From the NCBI GenBank assembly GCA_016178725.1, contig JACOSV010000001.1, positions 1-51,564 on the forward strand: a stretch of DNA of 51,564 nt. Reading direction: 5' to 3'. This document shows, piece by piece, positions 15,471 through 26,841 of this stretch. Made by a program: the position numbers and the translations under genes. Below the pieces are notes generated by a model. That model was not told the origin of the DNA. It ran no database searches and saw only the letters and a list, made by a program, of their open reading frames with translations. How positions within the stretch are numbered: the first letter of the stretch is position 1; each line of letters opens with the position of its first letter. Source of the stretch: Candidatus Eiseniibacteriota bacterium (GTDB taxonomy: Bacteria; Eisenbacteria; RBG-16-71-46).

Positions 15471-18400
15471 ATGAAGCCACGTCGCCCCCGGCTCGTCCCG
15501 CTGCTCGCCCTCCTCGCCCTCTGCGTCGGGACGCCCGCGCACGCCCAGTACTTCGGACAGAACAAGGTCCGCTACGAGACGCCGCGCTTCCAGGTGCTCA
15601 AGACGGAGCACTTCGACATCTACTACGACCAGGACGAGCGCGACATCGCGACCGACGCCGCGGCGATGGCCGAGCGCTGGTACGGGCGCATCTCGGCGGC
15701 GCTCGATCATCAGCTCACGCGCCGCCAGCCGCTCATCCTCTACCCGAGCCACCCGTCGTTCGAGCAGACCAACGCCGTCTCGGGCGACTTGAGCGAGGGG
15801 ATCGGCGGCGTCACCGAGTCGTTCAAGCGCCGCATCGTGCTGCCGATCGCCGGTTCGTACGCCGAGACCGATCACGTGATCGGGCACGAGCTCGTGCACG
15901 CGTTCCAGTACGACATCTCGGGCCAGGGCCGGGCGATGGGCGTCGTGCCGCAGGGGATCGAGCGCCTGCCGTCGTGGTTCGTCGAGGGCATGGCCGAGTA
16001 CCTCTCGATCGGCCCCCACGATCCGCACACCGCGATGTGGATGCGCGACGCCGCGGCCAACGACAAGCTGCCCTCGTACGGCAAGCTCACCGACCCGCGC
16101 TACTTCCCCTACCGCTTCGGCGAGGCGCTGTGGGCGTACGTGGCCGCGCGCTACGGCGAAGAGGCGGTCGGCCGCATGCTCAAGTCCGCCGGCAGCTCGG
16201 GCGATGCGAGTGCGGCGATCCGGTTCGCGCTCGGCACGTCGGCCGATTCGCTGATCAAGAACTGGCACGCGGCGACCAAGGCGTGGAGCGCGCCGATCGT
16301 CGCCGCGACGCAGCCGGCGGCGAAGCAGGCGACCGCGGTCATCGTCGAGAAGAAGGAGGTCGGGCGCTTGAACCTCGCGCCGTCCTTGAGCCCGGACGGC
16401 AAGCGGCTCGTGTTCCTCTCGGAGCGCAGCCGGTTCTCGATCGAGATGTACGTCGCCGACGCCCAGACCGGGAAGATCGAGCGCCAGGTGACGAAGACCG
16501 TCGTCGATCCGCACTTCCAGAGCCTCCAGTTCGTCGCCTCGGCGGGCGACTGGAGTCCCGACGGCACGCGCTTCGCGTTCACGGCCGTGAGCCGCGGCCG
16601 CCCCGTGCTCTCGATCCTCGACGTCGACCGCGGCCGCGTGGTGCAGGAGTTCCGCCGCGACGATCTCGGCGAGCTGCTGACGCCGAGCTGGTCGCCCGAC
16701 GGCAAGCGCATCGTCTTCTCGGCGCTCTCCGGCGGCACGACCGACCTCTGGATCGTCGACGTCGCGACCGGCAAGCGCACGCGGCTCACGCATGACCGCG
16801 CCGCCGATCTCCAGCCGGCGTGGTCGCCCGACGGGCGCCAGATCGCCTTCGTCACCGACCGCTTCGTCGGCGATCGCGGCGTGCCGGTGTCGAGCGAGGG
16901 CGCGGATCTCGGCGAGGCGAGCGCCGCGCCGTCGCTGCGCGGATACCGCATCGGGCTCATCGACCCCGAGTCGGGGCGGATCACCGAGGTCCCGGGATTC
17001 GACGGCGCCAAGCACATCGATCCGCACTGGTCGCGCGACGGCGCGAGCCTCTACTTCGTCTCGGACCGCGGTGGCATCTCCGATCTCTACCGCGTGACGC
17101 TCGCGACCGGCGAGCTCGACCAGCTCACGCACCTGACAACCGGCGTCTCGGGCCTCACGAGCTTGAGCCCGGCGTTCACGGTCGCGCGCCAGATCGACCG
17201 CCTGATCTTCAGCGCGTACGAGAAGGGCAGCTACAACCTCTACCGGCTCGACGGCGCCACGCCGCTCGCGGGCGCGCCGCCGTCGGCGCCGGTCGCCGCG
17301 GCCGCCGGCACGCTGCCGCCGCTCGAGCGCGAGAACGTGACCGCCTCGGTCGAGACGCCGGCGCGCACGGTGAGCGTGGACACGCTCAAGTTCCGGCGCA
17401 CGCCGTATCGCGCCGCGCTCTCGCTCGACAACGTTTCGCAGGTCTCGCTCGGCGTCGCCGGCGGATCGACCGGCACGCACCTCGCCGGCGGAGCGGCGTT
17501 CTACTGGAGCGACATGCTCGGTGACCACAACCTGGCGACCGCGGTCCAGTTCCTGAACGCCGGCGGCAACTTCATCAACAACACGGGCGCGATCCTCGCG
17601 TACCAGAACCTCGCGTCGCGCTGGAACTGGGGCCTCGAGCTGAGCCAGGTCCCGTACGTGGCGAGCGGCTTCGCCGAGCTCGTGGACCCGGCGACCAGCA
17701 CGATCGCGGATCAGGAGACGCGCTACTGGGAGATCGACCGCTCGCTCCTCGGCGACGTCGCGTATCCGTTCGACCGGTTCCACCGGGTCGAGTTCACCGG
17801 CGGCCTGCGCAACATCGCCTTCGCGCAGGAGATCGAGACGCGGCGGTTCGATTCGATCACCGGCGTTCTCTTGAGCGACAAGACCGTGCAGGTGCCGAAC
17901 GATTCGCTCGCGTCGCTCTACCTCGCGACGGTCGGTTCGGCGCTCGTCTACGACAACGCGGTGTTCGGCGGCACGAGCCCGATCCTCGGCCAGCGCTACC
18001 GGTTCGAGGTGGACCCGGTGATCGGCTCGCTCAACTTCACCGAGGTGCTCGCCGACTACCGGCGCTACGTCATGTTCGCGCGGCCGCTGACGCTCGCCGG
18101 GCGCGTGCTGCACTTCGGCCGCTACGGCTCGGGCGCCGACGACACACGGCTCTCGCCGCTCTACGTCGGCTATCCGTCGCTCGTGCGCGGCTACGACATC
18201 AACTCGTTCACGACCGACGAGACGGTGTTCAACCGGCTGCTCGGCTCGCGCATGGCGGTCGCCAACGTCGAGCTGCGCGTGCCGCTGCTCGGCTCGCTCG
18301 GCCTGATCGCCTCGCCCGCGATCCCGCCGCTCGAGGCGGCACTGTTCTTCGACGCCGGCAGCGCGTGGAGCCGCGGCGAGAAGCCGCGCTTCTTCGGCGC

Positions 18401-18545
18401 CGGCGCGCGCACCGTGACCAGCCACGGCGTCGCGATGCGCCTCAATCTCTTCGGCTTCGCGGTCGGCGAGGTGGATCTCGTCCATCCCAACGATCGTCCC
18501 GGCCGCAGCTGGTACTGGGAGTTCGCGCTCCAGCCCGGATTCTAG
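15471..18545 (+). CDS. Outer-membrane peptidase-MA / PD40 propeller / beta-barrel fusion
   Basis: A 1024-residue exported protein. A signal peptide (MKPRRPRLVPLLALLALCVG, cut near AHAQ) precedes a peptidase MA-like zinc protease domain at about 35-270, with HELVH at 139-143 and a downstream glutamate in FVEGMAEYLS. Then come at least four PD40/TolB-like propeller repeats at about 290-620 (SLSPDGKRLVFLS, DWSPDGTRFAFTA, SWSPDGKRIVFSA, AWSPDGRQIAFVT). The last 330 residues look like an outer-membrane barrel of the bacterial surface antigen type and end in phenylalanine, as barrels inserted by BamA often do. It may be a surface protease. The ATG at 15471 has GGAG 7 nt upstream. The oppA gene follows 26 nt later. 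Confidence 0.88.
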   Translation: MKPRRPRLVPLLALLALCVGTPAHAQYFGQNKVRYETPRFQVLKTEHFDIYYDQDERDIATDAAAMAERWYGRISAALDHQLTRRQPLILYPSHPSFEQTNAVSGDLSEGIGGVTESFKRRIVLPIAGSYAETDHVIGHELVHAFQYDISGQGRAMGVVPQGIERLPSWFVEGMAEYLSIGPHDPHTAMWMRDAAANDKLPSYGKLTDPRYFPYRFGEALWAYVAARYGEEAVGRMLKSAGSSGDASAAIRFALGTSADSLIKNWHAATKAWSAPIVAATQPAAKQATAVIVEKKEVGRLNLAPSLSPDGKRLVFLSERSRFSIEMYVADAQTGKIERQVTKTVVDPHFQSLQFVASAGDWSPDGTRFAFTAVSRGRPVLSILDVDRGRVVQEFRRDDLGELLTPSWSPDGKRIVFSALSGGTTDLWIVDVATGKRTRLTHDRAADLQPAWSPDGRQIAFVTDRFVGDRGVPVSSEGADLGEASAAPSLRGYRIGLIDPESGRITEVPGFDGAKHIDPHWSRDGASLYFVSDRGGISDLYRVTLATGELDQLTHLTTGVSGLTSLSPAFTVARQIDRLIFSAYEKGSYNLYRLDGATPLAGAPPSAPVAAAAGTLPPLERENVTASVETPARTVSVDTLKFRRTPYRAALSLDNVSQVSLGVAGGSTGTHLAGGAAFYWSDMLGDHNLATAVQFLNAGGNFINNTGAILAYQNLASRWNWGLELSQVPYVASGFAELVDPATSTIADQETRYWEIDRSLLGDVAYPFDRFHRVEFTGGLRNIAFAQEIETRRFDSITGVLLSDKTVQVPNDSLASLYLATVGSALVYDNAVFGGTSPILGQRYRFEVDPVIGSLNFTEVLADYRRYVMFARPLTLAGRVLHFGRYGSGADDTRLSPLYVGYPSLVRGYDINSFTTDETVFNRLLGSRMAVANVELRVPLLGSLGLIASPAIPPLEAALFFDAGSAWSRGEKPRFFGAGARTVTSHGVAMRLNLFGFAVGEVDLVHPNDRPGRSWYWEFALQPGF

Positions 18546-18557
18546 GGCGCGCTCGCT

Positions 18558-18563
18558 TATACT
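18558..18563 (+). promoter_or_regulatory. Candidate leaderless -10 (TATACT) of oppA
   Basis: TATACT ends 8 nt before the oppA ATG at 18572. No Shine-Dalgarno occurs in the 8 nt, so the transcript is probably leaderless. It begins 13 nt after the stop codon of the preceding gene. Confidence 0.6.
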
Positions 18564-18571
18564 GCCGCGCG

Positions 18572-20302
18572 ATGAAGCTCCCGCGCGTTCTCGGACTCGC
18601 CGCGCTCGCCTCGCTGCTCGCGTGCGCGCCGGCCGCGCGGCGCCCGGTCGCGGCGAACGCCTCGGCGCCGCGATGGTTCGGGAGCACCGCCCTCCCGCCC
18701 GGCAACGTGCTGCGCTTCAACCTCGGCGCGGAGCCCGAGACCTACGATCCCGACCTCGCCGTCGGCCAGCCCGACGGCCGCGTCGCCCGCATGCTCTTCG
18801 AGGGCCTGACGCGCGAGGATCCGCAGACGCTCGAGCCGCTTCCGGGCGAGGCGTACCGCTGGGAGATCTCGGGCGACGGCCGCACGTACACGTTCCACCT
18901 GCGCCCCGGGATCCGCTGGACCGACGGACGGCCCGTGACCGCCGAGGACTTCCGCTGGTCGTGGATCCGCCTGCTCGAGCCCAAGACCACGTCGCGCTAC
19001 GCGAGCTTCCTGTTCGCGGTGACGAACGCCGAGGCGTTCAACAAGGGCGACGTGAAGGACGAGCGCGCGGTCGGGCTCGCGGCGCCGGACGACAGCACGC
19101 TCATCGTGCGGCTCGATCAGCCGGTCCCCTACTTTCTCTACCTCTGCCAGTTCTATTCGTGCCTGCCGGTGCCGCGCCGAACCGTCGAGCGCTTCGGCAA
19201 CCGCTGGACGCTGCCCGCGAACATCGTCGGCAACGGCGCGTTCACGCTCACCTACTGGCGTCAGAACAACCGCTTCGAGTTCGCGAAGAATCCGGCCTAC
19301 TGGGACGCGGCAAGCGTCCATCTCGACCGCGTCGTCGGCTACACGATCGACGACCTCAACACGTCGTTCAATCTCTACAAGGCGGGCGTGATCGACTGGT
19401 GCCCGAGCGGCTACTTCCCGTCGTCGTTCATCCCCTACGTGCGCGGCTACGCCGACTACCACCACGGCGACTATCAGGGCGTCTACTTCTACACGATGTG
19501 CGTGAAGCGCCCGCCGATCGACAACGTCTGGGTGCGGCGCGCGCTCAACGCCGCCGTGGACCGCGAGGCGATCGCGCAGGATCTGCTGAAGGGCAGTCGG
19601 CGCGCGTGGGGCGACTTCGTCCCCACCGGCTATCCCGGCTACGAGAACCCGCCCGGCCTGCGCTTCGATCCCGCGTACGCGCGGCAGTGCCTCACCAGGG
19701 CGGGCTATCCCGGCGGCAAGGGGTTCCCGCGCGGCATTTCGATCCTCATCAACACCAGTGAGGACAACCGCCGCATCGCCGAGGCGGTCCAGGCGATGTG
19801 GAAGCGCGAGCTGGGGATCGACGTCGCGATCCAGAACGAGGAGTGGGGTTCGTATCTGCAGACCGTGACCGCGCTCAAGTACGACGTCGCGCGCCGCTCG
19901 TGGCTCGGCGACTACCTCGATCCCAACACGTTCCTCGCCTGCTACGTCACCGGCGACGGCAACAACCGCAGCGGCTGGGGCGATCCGCGCTACGACGCGA
20001 TGATCCGCGCCGCGGCGAAGGAGCTCGACGCGAAGCGCCGGTTCGCGATCCTGCGCGGGGCCGAGGCGCTGCTGCTCGCCGACGGGCCGGTGATCCCCGT
20101 CTATCACTACTCGACCAACGAGCTCGTGAAGCCCTACGTGCGCGGCATCTACCAGACGCCGCTCGACGTCCATCCGCTCACCCACGTGTGGATCGACCGC
20201 GACTGGCGCCGCGGGCCGCCGCCGGTCGCGTCCGCTTCGCCTCCGGCGCCGCGCTCCAAGGCGATCACGCGGCGCGCAGCCGCGCGCGAGAAGGTCCGTT
20301 GA
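18572..20302 (+). CDS. oppA: Oligopeptide ABC transporter substrate-binding lipoprotein
   Basis: A 576-residue family-5 solute-binding protein. The signal peptide MKLPRVLGLAALASLLAC ends in a lipobox with Cys18, so it is a lipoprotein. Family hallmarks are FNLGAEPETYDPDLAVGQPD, the segment TFHLRPGIRWTDGRPVTAED and VRRALNAAVDREAIAQDLL; the C-terminal region has PVIPVYHYSTNELVKPYVRG, typical of OppA/MppA peptide binders. It delivers peptides to the OppBC permease encoded immediately downstream (TTGA overlap). Together with the neighbouring proteases it suggests peptide feeding. A polar Arg/Ala/Pro-rich tail of about 35 residues ends the protein. Confidence 0.94.
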   Translation: MKLPRVLGLAALASLLACAPAARRPVAANASAPRWFGSTALPPGNVLRFNLGAEPETYDPDLAVGQPDGRVARMLFEGLTREDPQTLEPLPGEAYRWEISGDGRTYTFHLRPGIRWTDGRPVTAEDFRWSWIRLLEPKTTSRYASFLFAVTNAEAFNKGDVKDERAVGLAAPDDSTLIVRLDQPVPYFLYLCQFYSCLPVPRRTVERFGNRWTLPANIVGNGAFTLTYWRQNNRFEFAKNPAYWDAASVHLDRVVGYTIDDLNTSFNLYKAGVIDWCPSGYFPSSFIPYVRGYADYHHGDYQGVYFYTMCVKRPPIDNVWVRRALNAAVDREAIAQDLLKGSRRAWGDFVPTGYPGYENPPGLRFDPAYARQCLTRAGYPGGKGFPRGISILINTSEDNRRIAEAVQAMWKRELGIDVAIQNEEWGSYLQTVTALKYDVARRSWLGDYLDPNTFLACYVTGDGNNRSGWGDPRYDAMIRAAAKELDAKRRFAILRGAEALLLADGPVIPVYHYSTNELVKPYVRGIYQTPLDVHPLTHVWIDRDWRRGPPPVASASPPAPRSKAITRRAAAREKVR

Positions 20303-21222
20303 ACGTCGCGACGTTCCTCCTGCGGCGCCTGCTGATCATGATCCCCACGCTGTGGGTGATCGCGACGCTCACGTTCTTCCTCGTCCACGCCGCGCCCGGC
20401 GGACCGTTCCAGGCCGAGCGCGACATCCCCGCCGCGGCGAAGGCGCAGCTCATGAAGACGTACGGGCTCGACCGGCCGCTCCACGAGCAGTACGTGAGCT
20501 TTCTCACGCACGCCGCGCGCCTCGACTTCGGGCCGTCGTACAAGTTCCCGCAGCGGCAGGTGAGGGAGATCATCGCCGAGGCGTTCCCGGTGTCGCTCGA
20601 GCTCGGCGGCTGGGCGCTACTGATCGCGATCCTGATCGGCGTGCCGATCGGCGTGATCGCCGCCGTGCGCCAGAACTCGTCGCTCGACTATGCCGCGATG
20701 GCCACGGCGCTCGCGGGCGTCTCGGTGCCGAACTTCGTGCTTGGCCCGGTGCTGGTGCTCGGACTCGCGCTGACGCTGTTCGTGCTCCCGCCGGCGCTCT
20801 GGGAAGGACCGCAGAGCCGCATCCTGCCGGTGCTCACGCTCTCGACCGCGTACGTCGCGTACATCGCGCGGCTGACGCGCGGCGGGATGCTCGAAGTGCT
20901 GGGCCAGGACTACATCCGCACCGCGCGCGCGAAAGGCCTGCCCGAATCCCGCGTCGTGGGCAAGCACGCGCTGCGGCTCGGCATCCTGCCGGTGGTCTCG
21001 TACCTCGGCCCCGCGACGGCCCGCGTCATCATGGGCTCGGTCGTGGTCGAGAGCATCTTCTCGGTGCCGGGTCTCGGCCGCTACCTCGTCAACGCCGCGT
21101 TCAATCGCGACTACACGCTGGTGCTCGGCCTCGTGCTCTTCTACGCATCGTTCCTGCTGCTGCTCAACCTCGCGATCGATGTCGCGTACACGCGCCTCGA
21201 TCCGCGCGTGGAGTTGGCGTGA
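20299..21222 (+). CDS. oppB: Oligopeptide ABC transporter permease
   Basis: A 307-residue inner-membrane permease of the DppB/OppB family with six predicted helices. The N-terminus MNVATFLLRRLLIMIPTLWV is typical; TYGLDRPLHEQYVSFL follows the first helix and the coupling EAA loop is visible as DYIRTARAKGLPESRVVGKH. I chose the TTG at 20299 because it overlaps the oppA stop (TTGA) and starts exactly where the family starts. The next permease gene should follow directly but is separated by a repeat element of about 180 bp. Confidence 0.93.
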   Translation: MNVATFLLRRLLIMIPTLWVIATLTFFLVHAAPGGPFQAERDIPAAAKAQLMKTYGLDRPLHEQYVSFLTHAARLDFGPSYKFPQRQVREIIAEAFPVSLELGGWALLIAILIGVPIGVIAAVRQNSSLDYAAMATALAGVSVPNFVLGPVLVLGLALTLFVLPPALWEGPQSRILPVLTLSTAYVAYIARLTRGGMLEVLGQDYIRTARAKGLPESRVVGKHALRLGILPVVSYLGPATARVIMGSVVVESIFSVPGLGRYLVNAAFNRDYTLVLGLVLFYASFLLLLNLAIDVAYTRLDPRVELA

Positions 21223-21227
21223 AACCT

Positions 21228-21406
21228 GCGGGCAAGGGGCGGGGGGCCCCCGTAGGTACGTGTGAGGCGAGCGGACGAGGGGCGGGGGCCACTGAAGGCA
21301 CGTGTGAGGCGAGCGTAGCCAGGGATGGCAGAGCGAGCCGAGGCGTAGCGCAGCGGAACAGGATGTGGAGCGGAGCGTGCCGAAGTGGCCCCTACCCCTC
21401 GCCCGC
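21228..21406. repeat. Hairpin-flanked dispersed element, copy B
   Basis: The outer ends are GCGGGC at 21228-21233 and GCCCGC at 21401-21406. The right arm (21384-21406) reads, reverse-complemented, GCGGGCGAGGGGTAGGGG then CCACT. It matches two left arms lying in tandem with a 42-bp period (21228-21250 and 21274-21293), each followed by CGTGTGAGGCGAGCG. The interior holds AGCCAGGGATGGC (21317-21329), GAGCGAGC, AGCGCAGCG and GCGGAGCGTGCCG, the core shared with copy A at 10019-10150. It sits between oppB and oppC. Confidence 0.75.
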
Positions 21407-21415
21407 GGGGAATCG

Positions 21416-22309
21416 ATGACCCTCGGCGGCGGACCGATGACGCTGGACTCGCGCCCCGAAAGCCTCTGGGCCGACGCGTGGAAGCGGCTGCGCCGCAACC
21501 GCGCCGCCGTGATCTCGGCGCTGTTCCTCGCCTGCGTCGCCGTGGTCGCGATCGCCGCGCCGTGGCTCCCGGGACTCGCCGATCCGACGACGCAGAATCT
21601 CAAGCTCGGCGCCGTCGCGCCGACCGCGCAGCACTGGCTCGGCACCGACGAGCTCGGCCGCGACACGCTCGCGCGCGTCGTCTACGGCGGCCGCATCTCG
21701 CTCATGGTCGGCCTCGTCGCGACGCTGGTGAGCCTCGTGATCGGCGTCTCGTGGGGCGCGGTCGCCGGCTATCGCGGCGGCAAGGTGGACGAGCTGATGA
21801 TGCGGGTCGTGGACATCCTCTATTCGCTCCCCTACATCTTCCTCGTCATCCTTCTGCTCGTCTTCTTCAGCCGCAGCATCCTGATGCTGTTCGTGGCGCT
21901 CGGCCTCGTCCAGTGGCTGACGATGGCGCGTATCGTCCGCGGCCAGGTGCTCTCGCTCAAGCACCAGAACTTCGTCGAGGCCGCGCGCGCGCTCGGCGCC
22001 GGCGACGGCGCGATCATCTTCCGCCACATCGTGCCCAACACGCTCGGGCCGGTGATCGTCTACACGACGCTCACCGTGCCGGCGATCATCCTCCAGGAGG
22101 CGTTCCTCTCGTTCCTCGGCCTCGGCGTCCAGCCGCCCGACGCCTCGTGGGGCACGCTGGTCTCGGACGGCGCGCGCGTGCTGGCGCTGTTCCCGTGGCT
22201 CGTCATCTTCCCCGGCCTCGCGCTCTCGCTGACGCTCTTCTGCTTCAACTTCCTCGGCGACGGCCTGCGCGACGCGCTCGATCCGCAGGGGCGCCGCGAG
22301 GTAGCCTAG
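21416..22309 (+). CDS. oppC: Oligopeptide ABC transporter permease
   Basis: A 297-residue permease of the DppC/OppC family. After an N-terminal segment (SLWADAWKRLRRNRAAVISA) there is the conserved periplasmic loop with HWLGTDELGRDTLARVVYGG, then five helices and the EAA coupling loop LKHQNFVEAARALGAGDGAI. I chose the ATG at 21416, which follows the repeat element and has GGGGAA upstream; a second ATG at 21437 gives MTLDSRPES and is also possible. No OppD/OppF ATPase genes follow, so the transporter must borrow ATPases encoded elsewhere. Confidence 0.92.
   Translation: MTLGGGPMTLDSRPESLWADAWKRLRRNRAAVISALFLACVAVVAIAAPWLPGLADPTTQNLKLGAVAPTAQHWLGTDELGRDTLARVVYGGRISLMVGLVATLVSLVIGVSWGAVAGYRGGKVDELMMRVVDILYSLPYIFLVILLLVFFSRSILMLFVALGLVQWLTMARIVRGQVLSLKHQNFVEAARALGAGDGAIIFRHIVPNTLGPVIVYTTLTVPAIILQEAFLSFLGLGVQPPDASWGTLVSDGARVLALFPWLVIFPGLALSLTLFCFNFLGDGLRDALDPQGRREVA
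22302..22307 (+). promoter_or_regulatory. Candidate leaderless -10 (TAGCCT) of the DinB gene
   Basis: TAGCCT lies at the very end of oppC and ends 6 nt before the ATG at 22314. It fits the TANNNT pattern seen before other genes here; it could be coincidence, since the gene may simply be read with oppC. Confidence 0.35.
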
Positions 22310-22313
22310 CCGC

Positions 22314-22873
22314 ATGCGGGGCATCGACGGGGCGCACGGTGAGGCGCTGGTCGCCGACCTCGAATCGGCGCTGCGCGATCTCGCCGCGCCGATCGAGCGC
22401 GATCCGGCGCTCTGGTCACGCGGGCTGCCGCGCCGCTGGACGGCGGGCCAGCACACCGAACACATCGCCGCCTCGATGGATCTCTCCGCGGCGCCGTTCG
22501 AAGCGGCGGTCGCGAAGCTGCGCGACGGGACGCTGCCGCCGGTGCCGGGCCGGGGCCCGCTGCAGTCGCTGTGGGTCGTGACGATCCTTCGCATGATGCC
22601 GACCGGCGGCCGCGCGCATCCCGCGACGAGGCCGGGGACGACGCCCGAGCGCGAGGTCGTGGCCGCACGGATCGCGCGGACGCTCGAGCGGCATCGCGCC
22701 GTCGTCGCGGCGCTCGCCGCCGGCGAGCGGGACCGGCTGTGGATCGCGAACCCGTACATCCCGCGTTTCCGGTTCGCGCTGCGCTGGCACTACAACCTGC
22801 CGGAGATGCTCCGCGTGCACGCCGTGCACGCGCGGCACCACGCGCATCTGATCGAAGCGATCGCCGGCCGCGT

Positions 22874-22877
<4 letters not shown>
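22314..22877 (+). CDS. DinB-superfamily protein
   Basis: A 187-residue four-helix-bundle protein of the DinB/YfiT-like superfamily. The metal-site histidines fit [16 protein letters not shown] near residue 43 and [15 protein letters not shown] at the C-terminus. Such proteins include mycothiol- or bacillithiol-dependent transferases, but most members are uncharacterised, and no substrate can be named. It begins 4 nt after oppC. Its TAG stop shares a CTAG with the TAG of the convergent histidine kinase gene, so the two coding regions overlap by 4 nt tail to tail. Confidence 0.82.
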
Positions 22878-25935
<3,058 letters not shown>

Positions 25936-25948
<13 letters not shown>

Positions 25949-26496
25949 TGCGGATCCATCCTTTCGGCGGCCGTGGACGGCGACTTCAGCGCGCAGCCGT
26001 ACACCGGCGTGCTGGACAGCCTTCCGACACCGTTGCTGGCGATGGCGACGATGGCATCCTCGCCGGCGTTGTCGCCGGCGTGCCCGCGACCCGCCGTGAT
26101 CCCTCCCGCGAAGCACAGTCGTCCGGCCGCGTCGTACAGCAGGACCTGCCCCGAGGTCAGCGAACCGAACCGCCGCGCCTCGGCGCCGCCCTGATCGATG
26201 CCGACCTGTACCCCGGGAATGGCCGCCGCACTACGCCACAGATCGGTCCGGGCCCACTGCGGATCCTCGCCCGGCGGGACGACGAACTGCACCGCGGCGT
26301 GCAGCCGGCCTTCGGTCCGTGCCATCACGCGCGCGAGCTCGCCTAGCGTCGCGCGCGTGCAGGGACAGTGCGGATGGGCGAATACCACCAGCCTCGCCTC
26401 GCCCACCGTCATGGCAATGCGCGTCGACTGCGGCCAGCTCGACGGCGGATGGGCCGGTGCCCCGGCCCGAGTCTGGTAGTCCAGCAGGAGTTTCAT
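25936..26496 (-). CDS. RedB-like thioredoxin-fold protein
   Basis: At least 186 residues. A thioredoxin-like domain begins at [20 protein letters not shown], whose CPC motif stands where thioredoxins have CxxC, and later has the [20 protein letters not shown] segment typical of redoxin folds. It resembles the small proteins often called RedB in Planctomycetes and Deltaproteobacteria. The frame stays open 5' of this ATG and encodes a membrane anchor ([20 protein letters not shown]), but has no ATG, GTG or TTG; an ACG at 26583 has AGGAGG 7 nt upstream and may be the real start, giving 215 residues. It overlaps the kinase gene by 13 nt, implying a sensor pair. Confidence 0.75.
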
Positions 26497-26583
26497 CCCG
26501 GTGAGGACCAGGAAAGCCCAGACGATGACGGCGAGCGCAATCCCGTGCCGCTTGAACGGTGTCGTGGTGGAGTCGGCGACCGT

Positions 26584-26841
26584 GTTCGACCCTCCTCAAC
26601 CTTGACCGAAGGCATGCCGCGCGTGTCACCCCCCGCGGGGCGGAAGAGCCGACACAAGATGACTATCGGCAATGGTCGAGGAGCACTGAACTACGGATCC
26701 GGGCCGCCGGCCCGGTCAGCATCGCCAGCCGCGGCTCGAGAAGCTCTTCAGACCGCGACCTCTTGGGCCGACAATTGGACCACACCCTCGAGGCGACTAT
26801 CGGACCATCCACGGTGGACCCGAAATGAGGTGGAGGACTGC
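26584..26841. promoter_or_regulatory. Divergent control region between the two kinase operons
   Basis: This 258-bp stretch without a gene must hold the promoters of both the RedB-kinase operon (leftward) and the FIST-kinase operon (rightward). It contains a perfect 7-bp hairpin with a 3-nt loop at 26699-26715 (CCGGGCC and GGCCCGG) and the short direct repeat GACTATCGG near 26661 and 26798. A Shine-Dalgarno GGAGG at 26832-26836 serves the FIST gene. I cannot assign -35/-10 pairs with confidence. Confidence 0.4.

Noticed and set aside
15426-18485. A 1019-codon frame antisense to the outer-membrane peptidase gene
   Set aside because: Composition is His/Arg/Glu/Asp/Val rich without motifs; it mirrors the codon bias of the real plus-strand gene.
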